A stretch of 64,000 nucleotides of DNA from Mariniblastus sp. (GTDB taxonomy: Bacteria; Planctomycetota; Planctomycetia; Pirellulales; Pirellulaceae), in contig JAPKBL010000018.1 of the NCBI GenBank assembly GCA_028823415.1, positions 1 to 64,000 of the forward strand. Direction: 5' to 3'. The notes under the pieces were generated by a model. It made no database searches and was not told where the DNA came from. It saw nothing but the letters and a program-made list of their open reading frames with translations. The position numbers and the translations under genes are program-made. Below, in pieces: positions 19,067 to 27,968 of this stretch. Within the stretch, counting starts at the first letter, position 1, and the number at the start of each line of letters is the position of its first letter.

Positions 19067-20149
19067 TTACAGTAACCCGAGATTAAATTTCAATTCACCG
19101 ACACTTTGATATCTCTCGCGTCGGCGAGGCGAAGTCGACTTTTGGATGATCTTCTTGAGGTTTTCTTCCTCCTGAAGATCTGGTGTGAGGATCAGGAGTA
19201 ATTTGAGGATCTTCCCGATGGAGTAAACGTCGGTTCGTTCATCAATGAAATCGACGTTTTGTGTATCGCTCTCGGGGGAGACAAATGGGTCTTTGCGTTG
19301 GAGAGGCTCAATCAGGTCAAAGTGATAGCGGGAATCGATTGTGAATCCAAAATCAGACACGATTGCCTGGAATTCCGTTGTCGAACCCTCGGCCTTGGAT
19401 TGTTTGATCAAATGAATATTATTTGGTGACAGATGCCGATGGACAACGTGATTTGAGTGTGCGTAAAAGACAGCATTTGCAATTTGATTGATGATCGAGA
19501 GCATCGATTCATATTTGAATTCATTTCGGTTTCGGGCGAGCGTCGTCAAGGTTGGATGCTGAATGAGGGGTTTCGAGAGAAATAGTTTTTTGTCATCCCA
19601 GCGACCGTAATCTAGAACTTGCTGGATGTTTGGATGGTTAAGTAATTTTGCCTTTTTGCAGTCGAGGAAGAATTGTTGCGTATGGCGGTCGGTAGTTAGT
19701 TTTGAGTCATGCGGAATCTTGATTGCTAGTAGATCATGAGAGCCATCGGTTCCTTCAATTTCTGGGCCCAGTGCGCCGTAAATACAGCTGAATTCGCCTT
19801 CGCCAATTGCGCCAATGACTTGGTAGCGATTGTCTCCGAATTGAGTAGGGTCGAGATCCTTGCTTTTTGGATTGTTTCGAACGGTGGAGAGGACGTCGTC
19901 AATGGTTCCTTGAATCGAATCGTAGTTTTGATCTTCTGGGACAAGCAGTGTTTCCTCATTCATTAGCTGCGAGGCGACGGACGTGCGAAGTCCTTCTGCG
20001 ATTGGCCCGGGTTCCATCGCATCGAGTTTGTCAATGCAAGATTCGCAGGAACCTAAGTGTTCTGCAATTCTGTCAACATCATTTGATGCGTCGATGCGTC
20101 CTTCATTGAATTGGCGAAGAAGCTCTTCGGATGGGCAGGTTTCGATCAA
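19067..20149 (-). CDS. Zinc-finger protein kinase homologue, predicted pseudokinase
   Basis: Protein of 360 residues. The N-terminus resembles an anti-sigma zinc finger (H31-x3-C35-x2-C38, with C5). A Ser/Thr kinase-like domain spans about 107-355. The glycine loop (GEGEF, 116-120), the ATP lysine (K144 in AIKIP), DFG (266-268) and a SPE motif (291-293) are present. The catalytic loop reads HRHLSPNN at 237-244: the proton-acceptor Asp of HRD is replaced by His239 and the usual Lys by Ser. Phosphotransfer is therefore doubtful, and a sensing or scaffolding role is more likely. No ATG is available; TTG at 20149 is the best start, and an in-frame TGA at 20216-20218 bounds it. It follows the ECF sigma gene by 69 bp. 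Confidence 0.82.
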   Translation of the reverse strand: MIETCPSEELLRQFNEGRIDASNDVDRIAEHLGSCESCIDKLDAMEPGPIAEGLRTSVASQLMNEETLLVPEDQNYDSIQGTIDDVLSTVRNNPKSKDLDPTQFGDNRYQVIGAIGEGEFSCIYGALGPEIEGTDGSHDLLAIKIPHDSKLTTDRHTQQFFLDCKKAKLLNHPNIQQVLDYGRWDDKKLFLSKPLIQHPTLTTLARNRNEFKYESMLSIINQIANAVFYAHSNHVVHRHLSPNNIHLIKQSKAEGSTTEFQAIVSDFGFTIDSRYHFDLIEPLQRKDPFVSPESDTQNVDFIDERTDVYSIGKILKLLLILTPDLQEEENLKKIIQKSTSPRRRERYQSVGELKFNLGLL

Positions 20150-20218
20150 GGGATTTTGTCTATCTAAAAAGTTATAAGTTAGATTCGCAGTAACTTGGTT
20201 TTGCTTCCGGTGATTTCA

Positions 20219-20845
20219 CTAAACTAATTCCTGAAACACACTTCTGATTTTGGCCAGGATACGAGATTTATTTTGGTAGACAATGTTAGTAGTCAAGTCT
20301 AGTTCTTCGGCAACCTCTCGGGCGGGACGATGATCAATCACGACTCGCTTGAATGCGATACTCTGTGACTCGGAGTAATTCGCTTCAACCCATTTCATGA
20401 TTCGAAGAAAAATTAATTTACAAGTGTCGTCATCGCCATCATCAGGCGCATCGAGGAGACTGCGACCCGAAGATGTATTATATGGAATTTGGTTCAATTG
20501 CAAATTCCATAGGGTTCCCCCAATGGTTTGAGGATTTACTTTCCCCATTTGCTGAGTCCAGATATAATTCCGTGTGATCACTCTGAGCCATCCCCGAAAA
20601 GAGCCGCCATTTTCACGGTGTTCAAACGAGGCAATGTTTTTCACAAGCTTGGTGAAGACTTCTTGGCAAACGTTGTCGGCTTCGAATGGGCAATCGACGC
20701 CGTATTCTCGAGCCCAGCGTTTAATTAAGGGAGCATAAAGAGAGAACACCAACTCCCATGCGATTGGTTCATTGGCCTGTGCTTGCTGAATCAAACTGAA
20801 TTGAGTCGCAATATCGCTCGAGGAATGATCTTTTGGTTCAGTCAT
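20219..20845 (-). CDS. ECF-type RNA polymerase sigma factor
   Basis: Sigma-70 family protein of 208 residues with region 2 (about 30-95; EADNVCQEVFTKL, FRGWLRVITRNYI) and region 4 (about 160-205; REVAEELDLTTNIVYQNKSRIL) and nothing between them, which is the ECF layout. It resembles planctomycete ECFs that are encoded with zinc-finger kinases; the kinase-like gene 69 bp downstream fits this. ATG 20845 is preferred to the adjacent TTG 20848. The signal and the regulon are unknown. Confidence 0.88.
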   Translation of the reverse strand: MTEPKDHSSSDIATQFSLIQQAQANEPIAWELVFSLYAPLIKRWAREYGVDCPFEADNVCQEVFTKLVKNIASFEHRENGGSFRGWLRVITRNYIWTQQMGKVNPQTIGGTLWNLQLNQIPYNTSSGRSLLDAPDDGDDDTCKLIFLRIMKWVEANYSESQSIAFKRVVIDHRPAREVAEELDLTTNIVYQNKSRILAKIRSVFQELV

Positions 20846-21160
20846 CAAATTCTGTTAAACGTAGTCATCGTGAGATGAGGCTGTTTGGGCATTCGATTTA
20901 TCAATTGGGAATCACAAATCGCAATTGTATCTTATAGGCTCTTAATTCTATCATAATGAGGTCTTGTTTTTTGGCGGGACAATTATTAAATTTCCCAGAT
21001 TATTTACCAAAATTGCATGTTGATCGTGAGTGTTTCATCTTGTTATTGACGATCCCATGCGACGTTTCAGCAGATCAGTTTTATTCGTTGAGGTTTATGT
21101 GCCGGGCCTCAAATAGCTGGAACTCGCTCGTTTCAAATGCAAATTACCAAGGCTTTTTAT
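20846..21160. other. Intergenic region upstream of the sigma gene
   Basis: 315 bp between the SUFU-like gene and the sigma factor gene, both on the minus strand. It is AT-rich and presumably holds the sigma promoter. No clear coding sequence, repeat or hairpin was recognised. Confidence 0.45.
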
Positions 21161-22348
21161 TTAGTTACTTTGATCCTGCTGACAAATTTCCGTTGCAGTA
21201 ACCTCGCCGGCTTGGAGTTCCTGTTGTTGTTCTTCGGTAATTGGCACCAGCCATAATATGTTGATTGGGTCATCGCGGTACGTGTTGGAGACTTCACTCG
21301 TGGGCGGATTGGGTAGGTATTGAGATTGATGAACTAGCAACGCACTGTTACATCCGGGAACCACATCGGGAAAAGCACAGGTATGACCTGGGCCAAGCCA
21401 CGTGAAGTGATTCCACGGATAGTTTGCCAGTCCGCTGAGTCTTTGCGTGGCCGAGTCGATTTCTGTGTTGTTGGTCGTAGATTTTCCGTCTCGATGATGA
21501 GTTAGTTTGATTGCCAATTCGATCCGGCGATAAAGTCGGGGGGAATCTAAAAATAGTTCAACGGCGGGTTGAGGGCAGACGGACATGCCGACGGTGGCGA
21601 TGATGGTTTCAGACGCGGTCGAATACCGGACAATTCCACAAGGCGGGAAACGGTTGTCGCCGGTCGAAAAATACTCACGTTGGGTTGTCTCAGGTGCTGT
21701 GAAAAAGCGACGATCAAAATCGTTCAATAGAGATGGCTGGAGCTCAGCAAACGGGGTGTTAGCTTTTTCAAGTGAAGTTTCAGCGTTTTGATCGCCCGCT
21801 GATTGCTGTTTCCACGATTGCCAAAATTGATCTGCATTGTTGATTCGTTGGCGGAGTTTAGGGTTGTCGGGCATCGGCCAGCAAAGCGGGCTTTCGACAG
21901 CACATTCGTGAGCATATCCATGAAACCCTTCGAGTCCACTCCATGGAGGGATGACTGCAAGGGTCACCGGTTCCTCGCCGGGGATTGATTCTACGAGCAC
22001 TGCTCCGTTACCTTCTTCAAACCAGACGATTCGAAGGTTGTCGCTTTTGGGGAGTCCTTGCCCCTCGCGATGGGTGCACAGGTTGCGGGGTAGCATTGGA
22101 GAAATGCCTTCCCGCATTTGGGCCTCGTTCACTACCAGGGGGCCTTGTTCGAGGTTTCGGACCCAGCATGCGCGGGTACCAAAAGCCGGCCTCTGGGATG
22201 ACTCTGACGCGAGGGGTTGATTCAAATAAAAATAAACTGATTTATTATCGTGTTGGACGATTGCGTCGAGAGTTCCGTAGGGTGACGACTGAAACAGAAG
22301 AACGACCGGGTCTTCGAGTTGATTATCTTCGGGGTTGGGTGAATTCAT
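21161..22348 (-). CDS. Suppressor-of-fused-like domain protein
   Basis: Cytosolic protein of 395 residues with no signal peptide. The C-terminal half resembles bacterial SUFU-family proteins: ATVGMSVCPQ, ELFLDSP, WLGPGHTCAFP, then ILWLVPITEEQQ. Bacterial members are often immunity or anti-toxin proteins, but no toxin gene is adjacent. The N-terminal half (about 1-190) is less recognisable; the stretch PPWSGLEGFHGYAHEC may belong to a related fold. It sits between the ECF sigma gene and a divergent ABC transporter. The function is unknown. Confidence 0.7.
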   Translation of the reverse strand: MNSPNPEDNQLEDPVVLLFQSSPYGTLDAIVQHDNKSVYFYLNQPLASESSQRPAFGTRACWVRNLEQGPLVVNEAQMREGISPMLPRNLCTHREGQGLPKSDNLRIVWFEEGNGAVLVESIPGEEPVTLAVIPPWSGLEGFHGYAHECAVESPLCWPMPDNPKLRQRINNADQFWQSWKQQSAGDQNAETSLEKANTPFAELQPSLLNDFDRRFFTAPETTQREYFSTGDNRFPPCGIVRYSTASETIIATVGMSVCPQPAVELFLDSPRLYRRIELAIKLTHHRDGKSTTNNTEIDSATQRLSGLANYPWNHFTWLGPGHTCAFPDVVPGCNSALLVHQSQYLPNPPTSEVSNTYRDDPINILWLVPITEEQQQELQAGEVTATEICQQDQSN

Positions 22349-22438
22349 TGAATTGTCTGCGTAACGATCTTACGCCGATTAGGTAAGGTGAAAATGGTTA
22401 GTTTTTATGGAAAGACTCTAACTTGTACTCGAATCGAA

Positions 22439-22460
22439 ACCTCTGACAGGGTTCAGAGGT
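22439..22460. repeat. Perfect 8-bp inverted repeat in a divergent promoter region
   Basis: Arms acctctga and tcagaggt are separated by 6 bp (cagggt), in the 228-bp gap between the SUFU-like gene (minus) and the ABC transporter (plus). No T-run follows on either strand, so an operator or leader hairpin is more likely than a terminator. Confidence 0.55.
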
Positions 22461-22576
22461 ACAATTTACACTTGGCCCCGGTTATCGCACAGCCTGAAGT
22501 CGTTTTATAATCAGCGGCGAGCCCTTTGCGGCTCAACTTTTCTTGAAGCTCAATTTTCACCTTTGACGGTAGGCGA

Positions 22577-23578
22577 ATGATAAAGGACTCAACACGAAAC
22601 GATCCATCTCCGAAAATTCCAGCGATTGAAGCCTCTGGGCTTAGCAAAATATATTCTGAGGGCGTTGTTTTCAAGAAGCGGTTTCAGGCACTCAGTGATG
22701 TTTCGTTTCAAGTAAATCAAGGAGAAGTTTTTGGTTTGTTAGGGCCCAACGGGGCGGGGAAAACGACATTCATCAAGATTCTATTGGGTATTATTCGAAA
22801 GAGCGCCGGTTCAGCCGAATTGATGGGATTGAATGCCGGGTCAAGATCTGCGCGACGTCTTGTCGGTTATTTGCCGGAGCATCTCCGGATACCATCGCAT
22901 CTGACAGGATTTTCGGCTTTGGAGTGTTACGGGAATTTAAGTAACATTCCGACCTCTGAGATTCGAAAAAAGCAGGATCGAGTTATTGAATTGGTGGGTT
23001 TGACGGGCCGAGCCAACGATCGTTGTCGAAAATATTCGAAGGGAATGTTGCAAAAACTCGGGCTCGCTCAGGCGCTGCTTCACAACCCCAAGCTGCTGAT
23101 TCTGGATGAACCCACCGATGGACTTGACCCTCGTGCTCGAGCTGATGTCCGGAATATCATTCGCAATCTTAAGAGTGAAGGCGTGACGATTTTTCTTAAC
23201 AGTCACATTCTTCAAGAGGTCGAGATGATCTGTGATCGAGTTGCGATCTTAAATCAGGGCATTCTAAAGTACTGCGGCCCTGTTACTGAAATTGGTGAGT
23301 TTGTTCAAAAGCTTTCGGGAGCTGATACGAATTTCATCACAATGGAAATGGAGATTTCCGGTGATCCGACGGCAATTCATCAAAGCATGGAGGGAGAGGA
23401 TTTCAGTATTTTATCTAAATCTGATGCGGGCATCTTTACCGTCAAGGTAAACCTTGCCAACCAAGAAGCTCTGGATGCTTTGATCGATCAAATCAGAGGC
23501 CAGAGTGTTAGTTTACTTAGAATGAAGCGACAAGAATCATCCCTGGAAGATGCGTTCTTGAAAATTGTTTCGGAGTAA
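22577..23578 (+). CDS. ABC transporter ATP-binding protein
   Basis: ATPase of 333 residues for an ABC-2 type transporter. It shows Walker A GPNGAGKTT, the signature YSKGMLQKLGLAQALL, Walker B LLILDEPTDGLDP and a switch His in NSHILQEV. The N-terminus has an insertion (SEGVVFKKRFQALSD) seen in the NatA/Gld-like group. A C-terminal extension of about 90 residues follows the nucleotide-binding fold. The permease gene follows 56 bp downstream. The substrate is not evident. Confidence 0.93.
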   Translation: MIKDSTRNDPSPKIPAIEASGLSKIYSEGVVFKKRFQALSDVSFQVNQGEVFGLLGPNGAGKTTFIKILLGIIRKSAGSAELMGLNAGSRSARRLVGYLPEHLRIPSHLTGFSALECYGNLSNIPTSEIRKKQDRVIELVGLTGRANDRCRKYSKGMLQKLGLAQALLHNPKLLILDEPTDGLDPRARADVRNIIRNLKSEGVTIFLNSHILQEVEMICDRVAILNQGILKYCGPVTEIGEFVQKLSGADTNFITMEMEISGDPTAIHQSMEGEDFSILSKSDAGIFTVKVNLANQEALDALIDQIRGQSVSLLRMKRQESSLEDAFLKIVSE

Positions 23579-23634
23579 AAATCCGAGATGGTAATGACGC
23601 CTACCTTGATTCATATAAATACAGAAAGTTCCTG

Positions 23635-26115
23635 ATGCGACCTTATTTCGCAATTATCAAAGATTCGTTTCGCGCGGCCTTGGCGTCGAGAGTACTTTAT
23701 GTCCTCTTGCTGTTTATCACTTTGCTGTTGCTTGTTATTTCTCCGTTGCATATCAGAGAGACGCTTGATTGGCAGTTGCCTACACGAGGGTTGGATAATC
23801 AGAAAATTGCCGAGATGCTCGTTGAGCGGCAAGGGCAGGACGGGGAAGCCGTGATGACTCGGATTTGGGAACTGCTCCCCGACGATAACAATTTAAAAGA
23901 GCGGGTAATTAAGATTGCTGAAAAGGGCGAGACTGCCGAGGTCGCGCCAAAAACAGAGGGTCGGAGAGGCAATCGCGGTGGGGGCCGGCCAGAATGGACG
24001 GTAGATTTAGAGACAAGGCAAGAATTGATCGACGGCTTAAACTCAGTGATCGAAAATCCAAAGTTTTACATTGCCTCAGATTGGAAAAATCGACTGCTAA
24101 GACGCGAAGCTAAGGAGCTCATTGATTCCGGGTACGATCAGTTGTCTGACATTCAAGTGAGACGTGTCAATCGACTCTTGTTCTCGAGCGCGTTTTCCAA
24201 AAAATTAGTTCCGCCGGGCGAAGATTCAGCGATCGAATTTTGTTATGCCATCTGGAATCCCATTGATCCTCTCCCGATGAGTCAGCAACAGTTGTCTAAA
24301 CTTTTGATCACAGACTTGCCCTGGTATTTTGAAAAATTTGTTCTCTCGATCGGGTTGTTAATTGCCATCATCGTGACAGCGAATCTGATTCCCGAGACTT
24401 TTGAGCCCGGTTCGTTAAATCTACTTTTGAGCAAGCCGATCTCACGATGGGGTCTGTACGTCGCGAAGTTTTTAGGGGGCTGTACGTTTATTGGTATTTG
24501 CACAGCCTATCTGTTTTTTGGACTCTGGCTCTGGCTTGGTATTGGGATGGGGACCTGGGATCGGGCGATCTTGCTGAGCATTCCACTCTATATTTTGGTA
24601 TTTGCTATTTATTTTGCTGTTTCGGCGTTCGTTGGTTTGGTTTGGCGGAGCTCGATTGTCTCGGTAATTCTGACGTTGGTGTTCTGGGCGTTTTGTTTTT
24701 CAATTGGGTCCGTCTATGGCGTGTTCGATACTAAAATGAAGAACACGGAGTTGGTCAGCGTATTTCCAGCAGCCAACGAGGTGTTTGCAACCGACGTGTT
24801 GCAGCAAGTTTATCGCTGGGATCAGCCAGGCAGCGCCTGGAACCTTGTGGCGGGCGTTAACTTGTCTGGCGACGATCAAATGGCTGTCAACATCAGTAGC
24901 TACTTGGCGAAACTAAGTGTAGTGCCGGCATTCCCCGCGTTGGGGAATTCCCCCCAACCTGTGTACGACCCAATCCACAATATTGTGGTTTGCAGTCGAT
25001 TAAATAGTTTGGGGGGCAGTTCGAACGACAATAAAGTCAGTGTGCTGCGTGAAGGGGCAACTGAATCGTTGGAACTCGGTAAGTTTCCCTCGGGCACGAT
25101 CCAGTTATTCCCCTCACCTCATGGGATCATCGCTGTCACCTCCGGTGGTGAGATTTATCGAATGAATTCAGAGTTGGTCCAGCAGCGGCTCAAGGTATCT
25201 CACGAAGCTGAGGAGGCTGCCAGCGATGACACCGATGAGATCGCAGATGGCTCAAGTGATGAGAATACTATTTCGGACGCGGTAGAATCGACTGAAGAGT
25301 TATTTGTTGAGATGGGGCAAGCGGAGGGTATTCGACTTCGAAACAAATCGTCGATCAGTTATAACCGCCAGCTCGATGAATTTGCTATTTATGACGCAGG
25401 GTTCATTAAAGTCTTCGGACTCAATGACGGCAGTTACTACCTCAAAGCTGAGTTAGCATTGGAACTCTCGTTTGACAAAAAGATGACCGCCATGCTTGCT
25501 TATTCTGGTAAGACCATCGCAGTGGCTTTCGGGAATGGAAAAGTAATTAGCGTCAATGCGGAGACAATGGTCGAGGAGAATGAGTTTCAGCTGGAGTCAA
25601 GATCTGCGATTCGTCAAATTGATGGTTCGCCTGATGGTCAATATATCGGTGTCTTATTTCGCAATGGAAATTTATGGATGCTTGATTTGGAAGGTGGCCA
25701 AGAGATGCGCAAAGTTAATTTCTTTGGTGTTAAAGGGATTAGTACATTCGACCTGATTGAAGACGGGCAGGTCTGGATTGGAGAAGATATCGAATCAGCA
25801 ACGCTTTGCGACCTCGACCAAGGAACGGTGGTGAAAACTCTTAACCCGTCCAGTGACCTTATTCAGTCGCTGTATCGATATGCGATTCGGCCAGCTTACA
25901 CCATTTGCCCGAAACCAAGTGAATTTTATAAAGTGGTCAGTCATCTAGCATCTTCTTCGGACACAAGCGCCAATGAAAATATCGATCTTCGGGAAGCGGA
26001 GCGTCGAGGCAATTCGCCGGGTGAATCTCCTTGGGCGCCGTTGACGAGCGGTCTCGTTTTTATGTTCGTGATGCTCGCTGCCGGTTGTCTCGTTTTTCAG
26101 GTAAAGGACTACTAA
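23635..26115 (+). CDS. ABC-2 type permease with propeller-like insert
   Basis: Membrane protein of 826 residues and partner of the preceding ATPase. TM1 lies at about 17-37, followed by a soluble loop to about 225 and a block of five or six helices (about 225-365). A long soluble region of about 400 residues follows, with WD/PQQ-like repeats between about 420 and 750 (SPDGQYIGVLFRNGNLWMLD, KTIAVAFGNGKVISV). One last TM lies at about 803-822. ABC-2 permeases are usually 250-450 residues, so the insert is unusual. An acidic Ser/Asp-rich stretch (about 520-560) interrupts the repeats. Which side of the membrane the insert faces depends on the TM count. Confidence 0.85.
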   Translation: MRPYFAIIKDSFRAALASRVLYVLLLFITLLLLVISPLHIRETLDWQLPTRGLDNQKIAEMLVERQGQDGEAVMTRIWELLPDDNNLKERVIKIAEKGETAEVAPKTEGRRGNRGGGRPEWTVDLETRQELIDGLNSVIENPKFYIASDWKNRLLRREAKELIDSGYDQLSDIQVRRVNRLLFSSAFSKKLVPPGEDSAIEFCYAIWNPIDPLPMSQQQLSKLLITDLPWYFEKFVLSIGLLIAIIVTANLIPETFEPGSLNLLLSKPISRWGLYVAKFLGGCTFIGICTAYLFFGLWLWLGIGMGTWDRAILLSIPLYILVFAIYFAVSAFVGLVWRSSIVSVILTLVFWAFCFSIGSVYGVFDTKMKNTELVSVFPAANEVFATDVLQQVYRWDQPGSAWNLVAGVNLSGDDQMAVNISSYLAKLSVVPAFPALGNSPQPVYDPIHNIVVCSRLNSLGGSSNDNKVSVLREGATESLELGKFPSGTIQLFPSPHGIIAVTSGGEIYRMNSELVQQRLKVSHEAEEAASDDTDEIADGSSDENTISDAVESTEELFVEMGQAEGIRLRNKSSISYNRQLDEFAIYDAGFIKVFGLNDGSYYLKAELALELSFDKKMTAMLAYSGKTIAVAFGNGKVISVNAETMVEENEFQLESRSAIRQIDGSPDGQYIGVLFRNGNLWMLDLEGGQEMRKVNFFGVKGISTFDLIEDGQVWIGEDIESATLCDLDQGTVVKTLNPSSDLIQSLYRYAIRPAYTICPKPSEFYKVVSHLASSSDTSANENIDLREAERRGNSPGESPWAPLTSGLVFMFVMLAAGCLVFQVKDY

Positions 26116-26546
26116 GCCTGGGATGGGCGTTTGGTTTGAATTGGCAACGATTTAATGTTTTAGGGAATGGCAAGCTGTTTTTTTAATTTGGTCAAGATTT
26201 TCTAATTGCGGTGTGGGAACGAAATTTCTCTAGAATTCCCCTACATGTTTCAAAAAAATAACCTGGGTTATCATCCCATTTATCTAGGCAATACAGGTGG
26301 AACAATCGGACGGCCAGTGATAGATTTCGCCTCGATTTTCAGTAGTTTGGTGGCGTGGTGGCATATGGGTGGTAGGTTTCCTACACGCGTCACAAAGGAG
26401 TGCTTCCGCGATCGAGGAGGCTCACGGATTGAGTTTCCTGTTAGACACCAATTAATAATTTGCGAGTAACCTAGACCCAACGTGTCACAGGACTCGCGAT
26501 AGGAGAAATGCAAGATAGAAACTGCATTTTTCGGAGACTCCAAGTG
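26116..26546. other. Intergenic region, 431 bp
   Basis: Gap after the ABC permease. It holds weak inverted repeats: gtagg-ttt-cctac at 26372-26384, and gcgagt at 26462-26467 with actcgc at 26492-26497. Open frames crossing it have no protein-like signal. GGAGA at 26533-26537 is the ribosome binding site of the next gene. Confidence 0.45.
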
Positions 26547-26915
26547 ATGGCAAAATATTATATTCAATCGGGCAATGCTTGTTACCTAGTTGGCGCATGC
26601 GACGTCGAGGGTGCCGCGCTCTGGGCGATGCACCGAATTATGGACGAAAAAATCTGTGATTACGAAGATGCGATTCTGGATAGTGACGTAAGTCCATTTG
26701 ATTTACCGATTTCCGATGCCCACCTCCAGGACGTGCCACAAGCCGTTCCTTACGAGGCAATGCTCGAGGGATTGGCTCAATTCGACGAGACGATTCTGGT
26801 GAGTGAACGCGGTTTTGGCCACGATGATGCTGGCGAACTTGAAACCGAAGAAATCTTTCATCAGTGGCGTCAGTTGATGCAAGCGGTCGATCGATTACAT
26901 GACCGTCTTGGTTAA
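26547..26915 (+). CDS. Small conserved hypothetical protein
   Basis: Acidic protein of 122 residues beginning MAKYYIQSGN, without signal peptide or membrane segment. GGAGA 9 nt upstream of ATG 26547 fixes the start, although the frame is open to 26508. The opening motif and the segment AALWAMHRIMDE look like a small planctomycete-specific family that I recall only as hypothetical. It lies convergent to the hemerythrin-like gene, 46 bp away. No function can be assigned. Confidence 0.7.
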   Translation: MAKYYIQSGNACYLVGACDVEGAALWAMHRIMDEKICDYEDAILDSDVSPFDLPISDAHLQDVPQAVPYEAMLEGLAQFDETILVSERGFGHDDAGELETEEIFHQWRQLMQAVDRLHDRLG

Positions 26916-26961
26916 TTGCTGATACTCGGCAATGACTGATACCGTTGATTGCCGTCAGCGG

Positions 26962-27501
26962 TTAGTCACCGACCCCGAAGTCTTCATTGCAGAGTCTCAT
27001 CATCAACTCCATTTCTTCCTGCTCGTGGTGGGCGAGATTTTCGCAAAAGCGATCAAACGACTCGGTGATTTTCTGAAATTCAACCTGAGGCGATGATTCT
27101 CGATAGACGACTTGCCACGTCGTCTCGATGATCTCACTCAACTGAAGGAATAACGTTTCGTGATCTTGCTGAAGACGGGAAGCGCTTCGGCTGACGTTGG
27201 GATTTTGGGTGGCCGAGTGTTGGAAGTAACCGTAGCACTCCTCCAATGCGAAATAAGTTTCCAATTCGTCGCGAAGGTCGGAGAGTCGCTCGGCGACCTT
27301 TTGAGCAAAATTTCCAGATTCGGAAGCGAAACGTATTGTGCGATTTCCTGCCCCGTGCATGATCTCGTGATAAACGTTGTTAAGAAGTTCGCGAAATTCG
27401 TAGTCCGTCTTGATTTCTCTTAAAAACGGGACGTTGATGGTGATGCCGGCAGCTTCTGCACCACTTTGTCGAAATTCAGTTTCTGATATCCAAGTGCTCA
27501 T
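26962..27501 (-). CDS. Hemerythrin-like (HHE) protein
   Basis: Helical protein of 179 residues with the spacing of hemerythrin HHE proteins: His in NVYHEIMHGAG, Glu in LETYFALEECYGYF, LQQDHETLF, and a final HHEQEEMELM. Such proteins bind a di-iron centre and handle oxygen, nitric oxide or redox signals. The helices are long and no other domain is present. The exact iron ligands cannot be fixed without an alignment. Confidence 0.7.
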   Translation of the reverse strand: MSTWISETEFRQSGAEAAGITINVPFLREIKTDYEFRELLNNVYHEIMHGAGNRTIRFASESGNFAQKVAERLSDLRDELETYFALEECYGYFQHSATQNPNVSRSASRLQQDHETLFLQLSEIIETTWQVVYRESSPQVEFQKITESFDRFCENLAHHEQEEMELMMRLCNEDFGVGD

Positions 27502-27968
27502 CGCTTCCCTCGCTCATAACATAGGATCGTAATTGCCAATCTGACGGACGTGTTTGAGAAGGCGGAATCTAAGTTTGACGTTTTAGGTTGATGTGCGCAA
27601 ATAAATCGCGTTGTAGAATGAGGATGACTTTCGTTCTTCGGATGTAATTCCTCTCATCGTTTTGGGTTCAACTTAGTTTGGGTTCCACTTAGATTGGGTT
27701 CCACTTAGATTGGGTTCCACTTAGATTGTCCTAGGCCAGTCTCGATGCCTAGCACAAGCCTCATTTTATGTTGCTCGAATGCGAAGGCAAGGGAAATCGA
27801 TTCCTTGAAAATGGGGAAAGTTCTCGCGGTTGCTGCGAAGGGAACCAATGCGGACATTGCTCGCTGCGATAGCATGCTATTCATTCGAGAAAATAAAGAA
27901 TAGAAATTTGCGGGTGCCCTTATCTGGTTTAAGTTTGTGGAAATTTATTTTTAATCCCCGAGCGCTAC
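27502..27968. other. Intergenic region, 467 bp, with tandem repeat and palindrome
   Basis: Divergent gap between the hemerythrin-like gene and the Nudix gene. It contains a 16-bp tandem repeat (27664-27727) and a 12-bp palindrome atagcatgctat (27869-27880). The palindrome lies about 90 bp before the Nudix start and could be an operator. No coding sequence was recognised. Confidence 0.6.
27664..27727. repeat. 16-bp direct repeat, four copies
   Basis: Unit gggttccacttagatt. Three exact copies at 27680-27695, 27696-27711 and 27712-27727, preceded by one copy with two changes at 27664-27679. No spacers separate the copies. Confidence 0.95.

Noticed and set aside
22453-22674. 73-residue minus-strand open frame over the ABC transporter start
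   Set aside because: It overlaps the well-supported ATPase gene and has no recognisable family.
26206-26469. 87-residue open frame after the ABC permease
   Set aside because: No start signal, no family, and a competing opposite-strand frame of similar length.
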